Shown here: positions 35,221-44,275 of the stretch, piece after piece
How the letters are laid out: each line of letters starts with the position of its first letter
Numbering within the stretch: position 1 is the stretch's first letter
NCBI RefSeq assembly: GCF_024298905.1
Contig: NZ_CP101154.1
Span: 682,001-746,000, forward strand
DNA: 64,000 bases
Direction of reading: 5' to 3'
From: Natronomonas marina
GTDB lineage: Archaea > Halobacteriota > Halobacteria > Halobacteriales > Haloarculaceae
Made by a program: the position numbers and the translations under genes
The notes under the pieces: generated by a model
Told to the model about the DNA's origin: nothing
Seen by the model: the letters and a program-made list of their open reading frames with translations, nothing else
Database searches by the model: none

Positions 35221-36855
35221 ATGGTCTCCACCGTCGACGGCCTCATCGTTGTCGGGATACTCGCGGGCGGCGTACTCTGCTGGTTCGGCTATCGGGCCTA
35301 TGCCCTCTCGGAGCGACTGGGTCGGCTGTCGTTCGTCGCGTTCACGACGATACTCGGGACGGGGAGTATCGTCGCCGGTGGGGCAGGCCTTGTGCCGTCG
35401 GTGTTTCCGGTCGGCGGGGAGGGCTCGACGTGGGCCCAGTTGCCGCTGTTGTTCTGGCTTCTCGCGACGCTCCCCTGGTTCGTGTTCGCGGTTCAGTATA
35501 CGGGGACCCGAACGCACATCAGCCCTCGCACGCTCGGAATCCTCGCGTTGCCGTATCTCGCCATCGTAGTTGATCTGCTCCTGTCGATCCTCGACATCGG
35601 CGGGTTTCCCCTGTTCAACGTCCTCGGTTCGGTCGTGTTCATCTATATTATCTCGCTCAGTATCGGCGGCGTCTACCTCCTCATGCAGAACACGTACTCG
35701 TACGGGCACACCGTCGTGTGGCAAGGCGTCGCCCTCGCTGTCGTCATGGTCGGGTCGCTCATGATCTGGAACCTGATGGGCATGCAGGCGAACGATACAG
35801 TCAGCCAGGCCGGGGCGTACGCGGCCGGGGCGCTCGTCGCGGCGGCGGGGGTTGGAAATGCGTGGCAGCGCTACGACCTCTTCGATTCGACTCCCTCTAT
35901 CGGCACTCTCGGCGAACGGGCGCTTACTGGTGAAACCGACGACCTGATGTTCGTCGTCGACAGCGAGGACCGTCTCATCACGATCAACGAGACGGCCATC
36001 GAGACGCTTTCGGTCACGCGGTCCAACGCTCATGGCTCGCCGATCAGCGACGTACTGGGTCAGGACAGCGAACAATTACGACGGGTCGAGACAGTGACAC
36101 TACAGACGACCGAAGGGGCCCGACAGTACGACCCACAGGTGTCGCGAGTCGGTGACGGTCACGACAACGACATCGGCGCGACACTCAGCCTCCGGGACGT
36201 CACCGACCGCAACCTCCGTGAGCAGCGACTCGCGGTCCTGAACCGGGTCCTCAGACACAACCTGCGCAACGAGGTCGACGTCGTGAAAAGCCACGCCGAG
36301 CGTCTCGCCCGGGACGACGAAGCGGTCGACCCCATCATCGACGCGGCGGACAACATCGCGGCTCTCGGTCAGCAGGCTCGCCGGATCGACCGGTACGTCT
36401 CGGAGACGACAGAAGACGTCACCGTCGACCTGGACGCGGTCGTCCGGTCCGCCCTCGAAACCGTCGAGGCCGAGGAAGGGGACGTGACTGTCTCGGTCGA
36501 GACGCCGGCGTCGGCGACGCTCACTACGAATCGACGAGCAGTCGTGGGCGCGCTCGAGAGCGTCCTCGACAACGCCGTCAGGTACGCCGACTCGGCTGTC
36601 ACTGTCACTATCGACCCACGACCGGACGGGTACGTCGTCCGCGTGGCCGACGACGGTCCGGGGATCCCCGACAGTGAACTGGAGTCCCTGGACGCGGGAA
36701 CGGAGTCGCCGCTCCAGCACAGCACCGGGCTCGGACTCTGGCAACTCAAGTGGGCCGTCACGACGCTGAACGGCGAGCTGTCGTTCGACACGACCGACGG
36801 AACGACCGTCGAGATCGTCGTGCCCGACCGGGCGGACGAGCGCGCAGCATCTTGA
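35221..36855 (+). CDS. 7TM sensor histidine kinase
   Basis: The protein has 544 residues from the ATG at 35221; the GTG at 35215 is also possible. Seven helices occupy residues 1-215, including 'WAQLPLLFWLLATLPWFVF' and 'LGILALPYLAIVVDLLLSIL', a clear HisKA_7TM layout. A PAS domain follows ('LMFVVDSEDRLITINETA'). The H-box is 'LNRVLRHNLRNEVDVV', the N-box 'VLDNAVRYAD', then 'VADDGPGIPDSE' and 'GLGLWQLKWAVTTLNGELSF'. A 'ttttttacc' box about 25-30 bases upstream suggests a leaderless start. The decayed fragment at 146-425 is its closest relative here. Confidence 0.9.
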   Translation: MVSTVDGLIVVGILAGGVLCWFGYRAYALSERLGRLSFVAFTTILGTGSIVAGGAGLVPSVFPVGGEGSTWAQLPLLFWLLATLPWFVFAVQYTGTRTHISPRTLGILALPYLAIVVDLLLSILDIGGFPLFNVLGSVVFIYIISLSIGGVYLLMQNTYSYGHTVVWQGVALAVVMVGSLMIWNLMGMQANDTVSQAGAYAAGALVAAAGVGNAWQRYDLFDSTPSIGTLGERALTGETDDLMFVVDSEDRLITINETAIETLSVTRSNAHGSPISDVLGQDSEQLRRVETVTLQTTEGARQYDPQVSRVGDGHDNDIGATLSLRDVTDRNLREQRLAVLNRVLRHNLRNEVDVVKSHAERLARDDEAVDPIIDAADNIAALGQQARRIDRYVSETTEDVTVDLDAVVRSALETVEAEEGDVTVSVETPASATLTTNRRAVVGALESVLDNAVRYADSAVTVTIDPRPDGYVVRVADDGPGIPDSELESLDAGTESPLQHSTGLGLWQLKWAVTTLNGELSFDTTDGTTVEIVVPDRADERAAS

Positions 36856-36975
36856 CTGTCTGGTTCACCGGCCAGCACTGGCGCGAGGGCGCCAGAAAGA
36901 CGTTCGAATACGCCAGTGTGGGGGATGGACGGACCGGGCGAGGAGAGGAGCGGATCGGACTGCTCGGGTCCGCCC

Positions 36976-37191
36976 TCACTGCATGTCTGACCCGCTGACG
37001 ACGATATCGGCGTCGGCGGTAATCCATGCGGTCGTCGTCTCGCCGTCCTCGGGCCGTCGCCACGCGAACGTGACCGTCTCGGTGTCGGCGTCCGGGATCG
37101 CCTCAACGCGCGATAACTCGGGACGGGCGTCAGTTCGAGAGCGGTCGTCGAACCACTCGGCGGTACGATCGGAATCGCTACCGTCGCTCAT
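36976..37191 (-). CDS. small acidic protein, DUF7331-like, copy 2
   Basis: The protein has 71 residues from the ATG at 37191 ('MSDGSDSDRTAEWFDD'). 'AIPDADTETVTFAWRR', 'TTAWITADADIVVS' and the final 'SDMQ' repeat the pattern of 28495-28707. Its 3' end faces the stop of the 7TM kinase (convergent, about 120 bases). The function is unknown. Confidence 0.7.
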   Translation of the reverse strand: MSDGSDSDRTAEWFDDRSRTDARPELSRVEAIPDADTETVTFAWRRPEDGETTTAWITADADIVVSGSDMQ

Positions 37192-37289
37192 GTGCGACAC
37201 GAGTATCCCACAGGCGATAAAAAGGACAACAGGATCTCAGGGTCGGAAACTGGGCTTAATATACTTCTGGCCGCGGCGGGAACGTCACC

Positions 37290-37301
37290 ACATATACCCT
37301 C
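37290..37301 (+). promoter_or_regulatory. TATA box of the membrane gene at 37321
   Basis: 'acatatacc' is centred about 27 bases before the ATG at 37321, fitting a leaderless haloarchaeal promoter. A second AT-rich box ('cttaatatac', about 37255-37264) preceded by 'gggtcggaaac' lies further upstream. Confidence 0.5.
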
Positions 37302-37320
37302 CACGAGCGAATCGCTGGGC

Positions 37321-37710
37321 ATGCGGGAGTGGATGACGACCCAGCGTAACCTCACGATCCTCACGGCGATACTCGTAGGGGTCCCGACTGCCTACGGCTT
37401 CCGATGGGTGTTCGATGAACCTGGACTGAGTGGGAGTTTCCTTCTTCTCATGACGCTCGGGGTCGGAGTCCCGACTGCCTACGACGAATACTGGTCGAAG
37501 TACGACCGGGCGCGGACTGCAGTCGCGTGGACAGTCACAGCCTGTGTCGTAGCCACTGTCGAATTCACCGGTTTCTATCTCGTCGGGGTCGAACTCCTCG
37601 GTCTCTCCACGCTGTTCGCGTCCGTCGGTGCGTTTCTCGTCACCGAACTCGGGAACCTTTCGTGGCTCGCGGTTCGGAACCGACAGGCGGACCCCGACGA
37701 GTCCGCATGA
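37321..37710 (+). CDS. four-helix membrane protein
   Basis: The protein has 129 residues from the ATG at 37321. Helices are 'LTILTAILVGVPTAYGFRWV', 'GSFLLLMTLGVGVPTAYDEY', 'VAWTVTACVVATVEFTGFYL' and 'LSTLFASVGAFLVTELGNLS'. 'GVPTAY' occurs twice, in helix 1 and helix 2, suggesting an internal duplication of a helical hairpin. The family is not recognised. It stands alone with its own promoter. Confidence 0.7.
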   Translation: MREWMTTQRNLTILTAILVGVPTAYGFRWVFDEPGLSGSFLLLMTLGVGVPTAYDEYWSKYDRARTAVAWTVTACVVATVEFTGFYLVGVELLGLSTLFASVGAFLVTELGNLSWLAVRNRQADPDESA

Positions 37711-38197
37711 GTCCCCGACTCCGGATCGAATCGTCCGTTCCGACGTAACCGGCGGTCAACTACTCCGCCATCGTGGAGGCCGCGAGAAGGACTGGTCTAC
37801 GCGTTCATCACACTATGTTGTGAATGACGCACTTCCGTTCGAGCACCCGGAAATGCCGTGCCAGCTCCGAGGGTGCAGCTTCTCGCCGCCATCTTCTTTC
37901 AATTGCGAAAAGGCGTTTTCACTCGTACAGCGCTGGTTGTAAGGGCAGACGCCGCCGTCTTCGGTGACGATCGGCCAGTTGGCGACACAAGCCTATAGTA
38001 GAATCTGGAAGTCTTTGCAGGGCAACCAGCCGAAAACCGGCGTTTCCTGTCCGCCCTCAGAGATTCAGAGAGGAGTGTGAGTAGATACTTCTGGAGATTA
38101 CTATAGCTGAGGTACAAAAGCAACGCGCTGGTTCCGAGGCCAGGCATCTCCATTTACTACCGCAGGTATCTCTCTATATCGACAGGACAAGACTACT
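37711..38197. other. non-coding stretch before a decayed transposase
   Basis: Nothing convincing lies in these 487 bases. Short frames on both strands have no domains. The right part is AT-richer and probably contains the lost left end of the transposon remnant that begins at 38198. Confidence 0.4.
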
Positions 38198-39523
38198 ATG
38201 CTGGAGCCTTATCAACGGCTAGATGGGAAGCAGCCTCGCCTCGTGTCGTGCTATCTTCCGGGGTCTCACCCCAACCTCGTTTTATACCTGGCCCGCCTAA
38301 ACGGATACCCCCTGTACGACCGCAACTCGACAAGCGGGCTTGCCGAAGATGTCCACGTCCTCGCAAGCGTGTGGTTCGACCACGATGCTCACGAGCCCGT
38401 CGAGGAATTTGTCTGCCACTCGCCGTTGACCTACGTCGATTTCGACACTCACAACCGCTATGCCGGCCATACACGGTACGAGATGGAGCAGTTGTTCCGA
38501 GCGTTCTTGATCAAAGCACTCCACGGCTGGGCACACTAAACCGCTCTCGTCACTCATCTCCAGACTTATCGCGAGCTCCGTCACCGATTAGACTTCCAGA
38601 CAGTCCCCGACCAGTCGACGCTGTGGCGAACCTGGCAGTACCGTTTCACCAGCGAGCTCCGGGAGCTCGTCACGACCGCAGCGCGGACAATACTCTTCAA
38701 AGCAGAAACCGCCGACGTCGCTACCCCCCGAGAGCCCGAGCGAAAACTGCCCCGCCGGAGACGAGACGATCACGACGATGCGTCCACCGAGGACCTGACA
38801 CCACTCGAGTGGACGAGCGAGTACACCGACCACGTCGCGCAGTTCACTCGCTCCGCGTTTTCGCTCGACAGAGGCAGAGGGTGTAAAATACACGAGAACG
38901 CTTTCTGGGACTTGCAGACGTATCTCGGATTGCGCGAAAACCTCGCGGTCAACGAAGGCGCGCGGAGTTTCACCGTCGACTCAACACGCGAGCGGACACC
39001 CTTGGATCACAACCACCGCGATCGAATCCGCGACCTCTCCATCGAGCGGATCCGCGAGATGTACCGGGAAGCTGCTACCCGACTCGTCGAACGGACTGCC
39101 GAAACACGGGAATTCTTCCAGGCGGTCGATCGCGATCGACACGACCGAGGCCGACCCATTCACCGGCGACCGCACGGGCCATGAAGACGAGATCATCGGC
39201 ACGAAAGAGAGTTCTGACGAGTACGCCTACCAGTGGGCGACCGTCCAACTCGTCGGTGAGTCCGTCCCGCTAGTACTCGACATCTGTCCCGTGGAAAAAG
39301 GGGATACCCGCCTAGAGATCGTCGAGGACCTCCTCGACTCCGCGATGGAGATGGTGAGCGTCGACCGGGTGCTCATGGACAGAGAGTTCGACAGCCAGCA
39401 CGTCCTCAAGGCGATCGCCGGCCGAGGACTCACCTACGCCGTCCCCAAGCGGATGCAGACCAGAGAGAAGGCACCACAAGATGAGATGGAATTGCAGGAC
39501 TCCGAAGGTGCTGTCAGTTATTG
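38198..39523 (+). pseudogene. decayed DDE transposase at the island edge
   Basis: From the ATG at 38198 the frame runs to a TAA at 38537-38539 after 'KALHGWAH'. It then continues in the same frame through 'TYRELRHRLDFQTVPDQSTL' and 'SFTVDSTRERTPLDHNHRDR'. A frameshift near 39125 moves the catalytic part to another frame: 'AIDTTEADPFTGDRTGHEDE', 'YQWATVQLVGESVPLVLDI' and 'VDRVLMDREFDSQHVL'. It is cut after 'KRMQTREKAPQDE', well short of a full transposase, with an unrelated end at 39523. One stop, one frameshift and a 3' truncation mark an old insertion, next to tRNA-Thr. Confidence 0.75.
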
Positions 39524-39697
39524 ACCAAACATCAAATGGAGGTGCCCTGCCGGGACGCTTGGAGACCCCCAATATTGGGACTGATGGCTTACTTTTTGCC
39601 CATAGAACATACTAATGCTTGTAGGATATTCTACCACTCCCCGGACGGGATTGTTACGATGGTAATGTCGTTTTGGGCTTTAATGTAAAGGGCTGAA

Positions 39698-39768
39698 GCC
39701 TAGGCCGGGATTTGAACCCGGGCTCTCGTCCTTACCAAGGACGCGCTTTACCGCTAAGCTACCCAGGC
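39698..39768 (-). tRNA. tRNA-Thr (GGU anticodon)
   Basis: The minus strand folds as a 71-nt cloverleaf. The acceptor stem is 'gcctggg'/'cctaggc'. The anticodon arm is 'cgtcc' - loop 'ttggtaa' - 'ggacg', giving GGT. The T arm is 'ccggg'-'ttcaaat'-'cccgg'. CCA is not encoded and there is no intron. The 3' end faces left, towards the IS-rich accessory region, the usual side for island integration. Confidence 0.95.
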
Positions 39769-39796
39769 AGGCACTCCGAGGTAGCCGGGTTGCCCC

Positions 39797-39811
39797 GTTA
39801 ATCGTTTCGAT
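39797..39811 (-). promoter_or_regulatory. promoter of tRNA-Thr
   Basis: On the minus strand, 'tcgaaacgattaacg' combines a BRE ('cgaaac') with a TATA-like 'gattaac', centred about 30 bases before the tRNA 5' end at 39768. It overlaps the stop codon of the protein gene at 39798-40490. Confidence 0.6.
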
Positions 39812-40490
39812 TCAGCGCCCGCCCGCCATCGGTTGACAGGCTGGCGACCCGTTCGCGCCGGGCGTCGTCGAAGAAGGCGTCGACGGCGTCGAATCGCGGG
39901 CCGTCGGGGGTGAACTCGCTCGCGATTCCGGCGGCGTCGTCGGTCCGGCCGCCGGCGGCGGTGACGCCGGTCGTGACCGCGAGTTCGAGGATGTCGGTCT
40001 CGAGGCGGCGGTCGATGTCGGCGGCGCGGTCGGCCGTGGCGGTCTCGCGGTCGGTCTGGTCGCGGCCGAACGACCGGACGACGGCGACGGCGTCGTCGGC
40101 GGCCTCGGTCCGGGCCAGCAGGTAGAACCCCCGCGAGACGAGCACGTCGGCCGCCAGAATGGCCATGTCGGCGTCGTCGCGGTCGGTCCGGTCGCGGCCG
40201 TCGCCGTCGGCGGCGACGGTCGCGCTGGGGTCGCTCTCCCGCCAGGGGTTCGCGTGGGCGAGGCGGCGAGTGAGCCGCAGGCCGTCGTAGATTAACTGGA
40301 CACCGGCGGCCTGTTCGGCGAGGCCGTCGGGGTCGTCGCCGGAGACCGCGCGGGCGCTCAAGAGGGTCAGAACGCCGGGAACGACGGAGCCGTCGGCGAC
40401 GTGGTCCTCGATGGTCTCGCGGAGCTCCCCCGGTACGACGTCCGCGGTCGCCTCGGACGCCGCCCGCCGGACAGCGGCGGCTTCCTCCAT
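39798..40490 (-). CDS. conserved hypothetical, largely helical acidic protein
   Basis: The protein has 230 residues from the ATG at 40490 ('MEEAAAVRRAASEA'). It is soluble, Ala/Asp-rich and mostly helical, with 'LTLLSARAVSGDDPDGLAEQ', 'GVQLIYDGLRLTRRLAHANP', 'MAILAADVLVSRGFYLLA' and 'DAVDAFFDDARRERVASL'. 'DMAILAADVLVSRGFYLL' recalls a helix of polyprenyl-synthetase-type folds, but the Asp-rich DDxxD motifs are absent. It is divergent from the enoyl-CoA hydratase gene, with 59 bases between starts. The high third-position GC is like the core genes to its right. Confidence 0.75.
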   Translation of the reverse strand: MEEAAAVRRAASEATADVVPGELRETIEDHVADGSVVPGVLTLLSARAVSGDDPDGLAEQAAGVQLIYDGLRLTRRLAHANPWRESDPSATVAADGDGRDRTDRDDADMAILAADVLVSRGFYLLARTEAADDAVAVVRSFGRDQTDRETATADRAADIDRRLETDILELAVTTGVTAAGGRTDDAAGIASEFTPDGPRFDAVDAFFDDARRERVASLSTDGGRALNRND

Positions 40491-40549
40491 TGTCGTCCGG
40501 TAGGGCCGGCAATGGCAAAGACCTTTGGAAACGGCGACGTCCCGCCGGT

Positions 40550-41269
40550 ATGATACGGGTCGAGGACGACGGCGGCGTGCGGGTGGTGACGCTGGATCGG
40601 CCGGGGCGGCGCAACGCCCTGACGCCCGACGGACTCGAGGCGCTCTCGGAGGCGGTGACGGGTGCCGACGCGCCGGTCGTGTACCTCCACGGCGCCGGCG
40701 AGGCGTTCTGTGCCGGGGCGGATCGCTCGGTGGTCGCCGACGTGGCGGCCGATGTCGCCGACGGGGACGAGGGCGCCGTCGAGCCGTTCGTCCGTCTCGG
40801 CCAGGCGACCGCCGACGCCATCGAGTCGGCCCAGGCGGTCGTCGTCGCCGGCATCGACGGTCCGGCCCGCGGCGGCGGCGTCGAGTTGGCGCTGGCCTGC
40901 GATCTCCGGGTGGCGACGCCGGCGGCGACCTTCGCCGAACCCGGCGCAACCTTCGGGCTGTTCGGCGCCTGGGGCGGGACGGTCCGACTGCCGGAGGTCG
41001 TCGGCCTCGGCGACGCCCTGGACCTCTCCCTGTCGGGGCGAGTCGTCGACGCGAAGGCGGCGCTCCGGATGGGACTGGTCTCCCGCGTCGTCGAGGACCC
41101 CCGCGCCGTCGCCGAGGAACTGGCCGACAACGACGCCCTGGCGATGACACACCTCAAGCGCCGCCTCCGGGACCGCGGGTCGAAGGCGGCCCGCGAGGAC
41201 GCCGAGGTCGCCGCCTTCCAGGAACTCGTCTCGGCGCACGCCGCCGAACTACGGGAGTTCGACGGTTGA
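40550..41269 (+). CDS. enoyl-CoA hydratase/isomerase family protein
   Basis: The protein has 239 residues from the ATG at 40550. The crotonase fold is shown by 'VVTLDRPGRRNALTPDGLEA', the oxyanion-hole segments 'GAGEAFCAGADRSVV' and 'GIDGPARGGGVELALACDLR', and 'ATFGLFGAWGGTVRLPEVVG'. Family members hydrate or isomerise acyl-CoA esters in fatty or amino acid breakdown. The catalytic Glu positions differ between subgroups: 'LFGAWGG' has no Glu where hydratases have one, so isomerase or another crotonase chemistry is possible. It is a monocistronic, core-like gene. Confidence 0.85.
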   Translation: MIRVEDDGGVRVVTLDRPGRRNALTPDGLEALSEAVTGADAPVVYLHGAGEAFCAGADRSVVADVAADVADGDEGAVEPFVRLGQATADAIESAQAVVVAGIDGPARGGGVELALACDLRVATPAATFAEPGATFGLFGAWGGTVRLPEVVGLGDALDLSLSGRVVDAKAALRMGLVSRVVEDPRAVAEELADNDALAMTHLKRRLRDRGSKAAREDAEVAAFQELVSAHAAELREFDG

Positions 41270-41329
41270 GCGCCGTTCCCTTCAGTCACCGTAAGCGTTG
41301 AAACCCTCCACCGGGTAGAGGGGGGTAAC

Positions 41330-41914
41330 ATGCCGGAGTGTGACTACTGTGGGGCCTCCCACGACAGCGAGGAGGCGCACCTCGAACACCTCGATTCCGA
41401 ACACTACGACGAACTCGGCCCCATCGACAAGCGCCGCGTGGACGACGTCAACGAGGGCAGCGGCTTCCCGACCGGGCCGGTGGCCATCGGCGTCGTCCTG
41501 CTCGCGGCGGCGGGCATCGTCGGCTACGTCGTCTTCGTCGCCGGCGGCAGCGGTGGGGCGAGTATCGGTCAGGCCGGCAGTGCCCACTACCACGGGACGA
41601 TCAACGTAACGATTACCGGCGACACCTTCGACTTCTCCCGATCCGTCTGGAAGAACCCCCAGGAGTACCCGCGATTCCACTTCGAGGGCCGCTCGGACGA
41701 CCGGTGGCACGCCCACGCGACCGGGATGACGCTGAAGTACGGGATGAGCACGATCGGAATCGGTGTCGAGGACGACGCTGTCACCTGGGACGGCACGACG
41801 TACGTCGACGGCGAGGGGTACGAGGTGGTAGTCCAGGTCAACGGCAACGATGTCCCGCCCGATTACGTGCTGAAGGACCAGGACCACATCCGCATCGTCG
41901 TCCGCGAGGCCTGA
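41330..41914 (+). CDS. zinc-finger, single-pass membrane protein with external domain
   Basis: The protein has 194 residues. A C2H2-like finger at the N-terminus ('CDYCGASHDSEEAHLEHLDS') precedes a basic/acidic linker and one helix, 'TGPVAIGVVLLAAAGIVGYVVFV' (about 47-69, cut here to its core). A beta-rich domain follows ('TINVTITGDTFDFSRSVW', 'RWHAHATGMTLKYGMSTI', 'IRIVVRE') that would lie outside the cell. The His-rich 'FHFEGRSDDRWHAHA' may bind metal. This finger-TM-beta architecture is conserved in haloarchaea to my knowledge, but its role is unknown. Confidence 0.75.
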   Translation: MPECDYCGASHDSEEAHLEHLDSEHYDELGPIDKRRVDDVNEGSGFPTGPVAIGVVLLAAAGIVGYVVFVAGGSGGASIGQAGSAHYHGTINVTITGDTFDFSRSVWKNPQEYPRFHFEGRSDDRWHAHATGMTLKYGMSTIGIGVEDDAVTWDGTTYVDGEGYEVVVQVNGNDVPPDYVLKDQDHIRIVVREA

Positions 41915-41929
41915 GGCGGACGGCGACGG

Positions 41930-42757
41930 TTACAGCGGCTCCGGCGCGGGGGGCATGTTGCGCTTGTGCGCGCTCTTCTCGTACAGTTCGGCGACGCGGT
42001 CGATTGCCGATTCGGGGACGCCCAGCGTCCGCCGGGTCGCAGACTTCGAGAACGGCCCGTCGACGTACAGTGCGAGGATGGCGTCGAGTTCGTCGTAGCC
42101 GAGGCCCATCTCGGCCTCGTCGGTCTGGCCCTCCCACATCCCGGCGGTCGGCGTCCGGGTGACGAGGTCCTCGGGGACGCCGAGCTGTCGGGCGAGTTGC
42201 CGGACCTGGCACTTGTAGAGGTTGCCGATGGGGTTGCAGTCGACGGCCTGGTCGCCGTACTTGGTGAAGTAGCCGGTCGCGGCCTCCGAGCGGTTGCCGG
42301 TCCCGAGCACCACCCGCGACTCGGCGTTGGCGACGAAGTAGTTCAGCACGGCCCGGGTCCGCACGCGGACGTTGCCCAGCGCCATCCGGTCGTCGGCCGC
42401 GTGGTCGGGGGCTGCCTCGACGAACGCCTCGACGATGGGGTCGATGTCGATGACGTCGTACTCGATGTCGAGGCTCTCGGCGACCCGTTCGGCGTCGGTC
42501 TCGTCGGCGTCGGCGTTGGCCTCGCTCGGCATCAGCAGGCCGTGGACGGCGTCGCTGCCGAGCGCCTCGACGGCGAGGTGGGCCGTCGTCGTCGAGTCGA
42601 TCCCTCCCGAGAGCCCGAGGACGGCCCCCTCCGCACCCGCGTTCTCGACGGTTTCGGCGACGAACTCGACGATGTGCTCGCGGCGGGTCTCCAGTTCCGG
42701 TTCGGAGAGCAGCAGGTCCACGTTCGTTTCTTCCAGTAGCGGCGAGGCGTCCGTCAT
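41930..42757 (-). CDS. nadE: NAD+ synthase, ammonia-dependent type
   Basis: The protein has 275 residues. It converts nicotinic acid adenine dinucleotide to NAD+ with ATP and ammonia, the last step of NAD synthesis. The PP-loop 'LGLSGGIDSTTTAHL' binds ATP. 'VVLGTGNRSEAATGYFTKYGD' (cut to its core here) and 'CNPIGNLYKCQVRQLARQLG' are substrate-site motifs of NadE. 'GMWEGQTDEAEMGLGYDELD' is also typical. The nitrilase-like glutaminase domain is absent, so ammonia is the likely donor. The ATG at 42757 gives the usual family length. It is a core metabolic gene just upstream of tRNA-Gly. Confidence 0.95.
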   Translation of the reverse strand: MTDASPLLEETNVDLLLSEPELETRREHIVEFVAETVENAGAEGAVLGLSGGIDSTTTAHLAVEALGSDAVHGLLMPSEANADADETDAERVAESLDIEYDVIDIDPIVEAFVEAAPDHAADDRMALGNVRVRTRAVLNYFVANAESRVVLGTGNRSEAATGYFTKYGDQAVDCNPIGNLYKCQVRQLARQLGVPEDLVTRTPTAGMWEGQTDEAEMGLGYDELDAILALYVDGPFSKSATRRTLGVPESAIDRVAELYEKSAHKRNMPPAPEPL

Positions 42758-42895
42758 CGAGGCGCTGTACGGCCGCTCCGAACTAATAACCCCCGTCGGA
42801 CCCCCCGGTTCTGGACGTGTGTCCGTTTTCGGGGACGGGTGCGAGGCGCTACGTTCAAGTGGCGGCGGGCGGTAGCGTCGCTCGCAGCGACGGGC

Positions 42896-42966
42896 GCGCC
42901 GTTGGTCCAGTGGTAGGACAGTGGCTTCCCAAGCCACTAGCCCGGGTTCAATTCCCGGACGGCGCA
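42896..42966 (+). tRNA. tRNA-Gly (CCC anticodon)
   Basis: This is a 71-nt cloverleaf. The acceptor stem is 'gcgccgt'/'acggcgc'. The anticodon arm is 'gtggc'-'ttcccaa'-'gccac', giving CCC. The T arm is 'ccggg'-'ttcaatt'-'cccgg'. CCA is not encoded. A tyrosine recombinase gene begins 206 bases after its 3' end, in the same orientation, which marks this tRNA as a likely attachment site. Confidence 0.95.
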
Positions 42967-43171
42967 TCGAATCCTCTCGATGTCCTGCGGTTTTGGTCTG
43001 TGACGAGGTGACTATGACGCCACAATCGCAGGCCATCCAAATCAGAACGAATCGACCACCCCGACGTTGTCGGGCGATTATCGCTGTTGGGCCGCCACCC
43101 CGATTCGCACGAACGAGGGATGTGCGACCCGGTCAGGAGAATCCACAATCAACACAAGAGGTGACTGGGGA

Positions 43172-44275
43172 ATGAGTGATCTGAACGAGGTCACGCTCGT
43201 GTTATCGCCCACGGAGCGATACCTCAACCCCAGACAACTGCAGGATTATCGTGCCGAGCGCGAAGCGTGCCTCCGGTGGTTACTCACATCCGGGAAAGAC
43301 CCGGAGAGGCACGACGGATACGCGCTCAGCACTGTCAAGACGCGATCGCGCCGCATGGGTCAATTCTACCGATGGGTCTGGGACCGCGAAAACGGCTACA
43401 CTCTGAATGTGACCCCCGACCACGCGGACGCGTGGATGAACTATCTGGCACAGCAAGACGGGAGCGGTGCACACAAATCCAACTGCCAGAAGGCAATCCG
43501 GTCGCTGTTCAAATGGCGGCACCACGAGCGCGGCGGTGCAGAATGGGAGCCGTCGATAACGTTCTCCGATAGCAGTGCCTCACAACCGCGGGATTACCTC
43601 ACCCGCGAGGAACGAACACAGATTCGAGAGGCTGCTCTCGAATACGGAAGCATTCCGTCGTACTCGAATTTGAGCCCTGCCGAGCGGGATCGGTGGCGGA
43701 CCCACCTCGCACAGCGGTTTGAAAAGCCGAAGGACGAAGTCGTGCCAGCCGACTGGGAGCGAGCCAACGGCTGGAAAATCCCGTCGATCGTATGGGCGAG
43801 CCTTGACGCAGGGCTCCGTCCAGTGGAAATCGAGCGCGCCCGACCGTCGTGGGTCGATGCTGACAACTGTGTCCTACGCATTCCGATGGAAGACAGCGCG
43901 AAGTCCTATGAGAACTGGACTGTCGGCCTGAAAGAGCGGACAGCGACGATGCTCGAACAGTGGTTAGAGGAACGGAAGGCGTACCCGATGTACGACGACA
44001 GAGACGAACTGTGGCTCACGCGTGAGGGGAACACCTACGGGTCGGGGGCGTTGAAGCACGTCCTCATGCGACTTTGTGACATCGCGGGGATCGAAACAGA
44101 GACGAGACGGCTCAGTTGGTACGCACTACGGCACTCAGTCGGCACGTACATGGTAAGAGAAGAGGACCTCGCCGCCGCACAGTCACAACTTCGGCATAAA
44201 TCTCCCCGCACGACGATGCGCTACGATCAGACGCCAGTCGAGGACCGGCAGGATGCGCTCGATAGGATGGGGTAA
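43172..44275 (+). CDS. tyrosine recombinase / integrase
   Basis: The protein has 367 residues from the ATG at 43172. The N-terminal SAM-like domain (about 15-115) has 'CLRWLLTSGKDPERHDGY' and 'YRWVWDRENGYTL'. The catalytic domain has 'ASLDAGLRPVEIERARPSW' (first Arg), 'SWYALRHSVGTYMV' and 'LRHKSPRTTMRYDQTP' (His and nucleophilic Tyr). It integrates or excises DNA by site-specific recombination, most likely at the tRNA-Gly gene. The gene has fewer G/C third positions than the core genes to its left. Confidence 0.85.
   Translation: MSDLNEVTLVLSPTERYLNPRQLQDYRAEREACLRWLLTSGKDPERHDGYALSTVKTRSRRMGQFYRWVWDRENGYTLNVTPDHADAWMNYLAQQDGSGAHKSNCQKAIRSLFKWRHHERGGAEWEPSITFSDSSASQPRDYLTREERTQIREAALEYGSIPSYSNLSPAERDRWRTHLAQRFEKPKDEVVPADWERANGWKIPSIVWASLDAGLRPVEIERARPSWVDADNCVLRIPMEDSAKSYENWTVGLKERTATMLEQWLEERKAYPMYDDRDELWLTREGNTYGSGALKHVLMRLCDIAGIETETRRLSWYALRHSVGTYMVREEDLAAAQSQLRHKSPRTTMRYDQTPVEDRQDALDRMG

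Noticed and set aside
39754-41331. Very long minus-strand open frames opposite the enoyl-CoA hydratase gene
   Set aside because: They are Arg/Pro-rich shadows caused by high GC at codon third positions. The plus-strand crotonase and the minus gene at 39798-40490 explain the coding signal.
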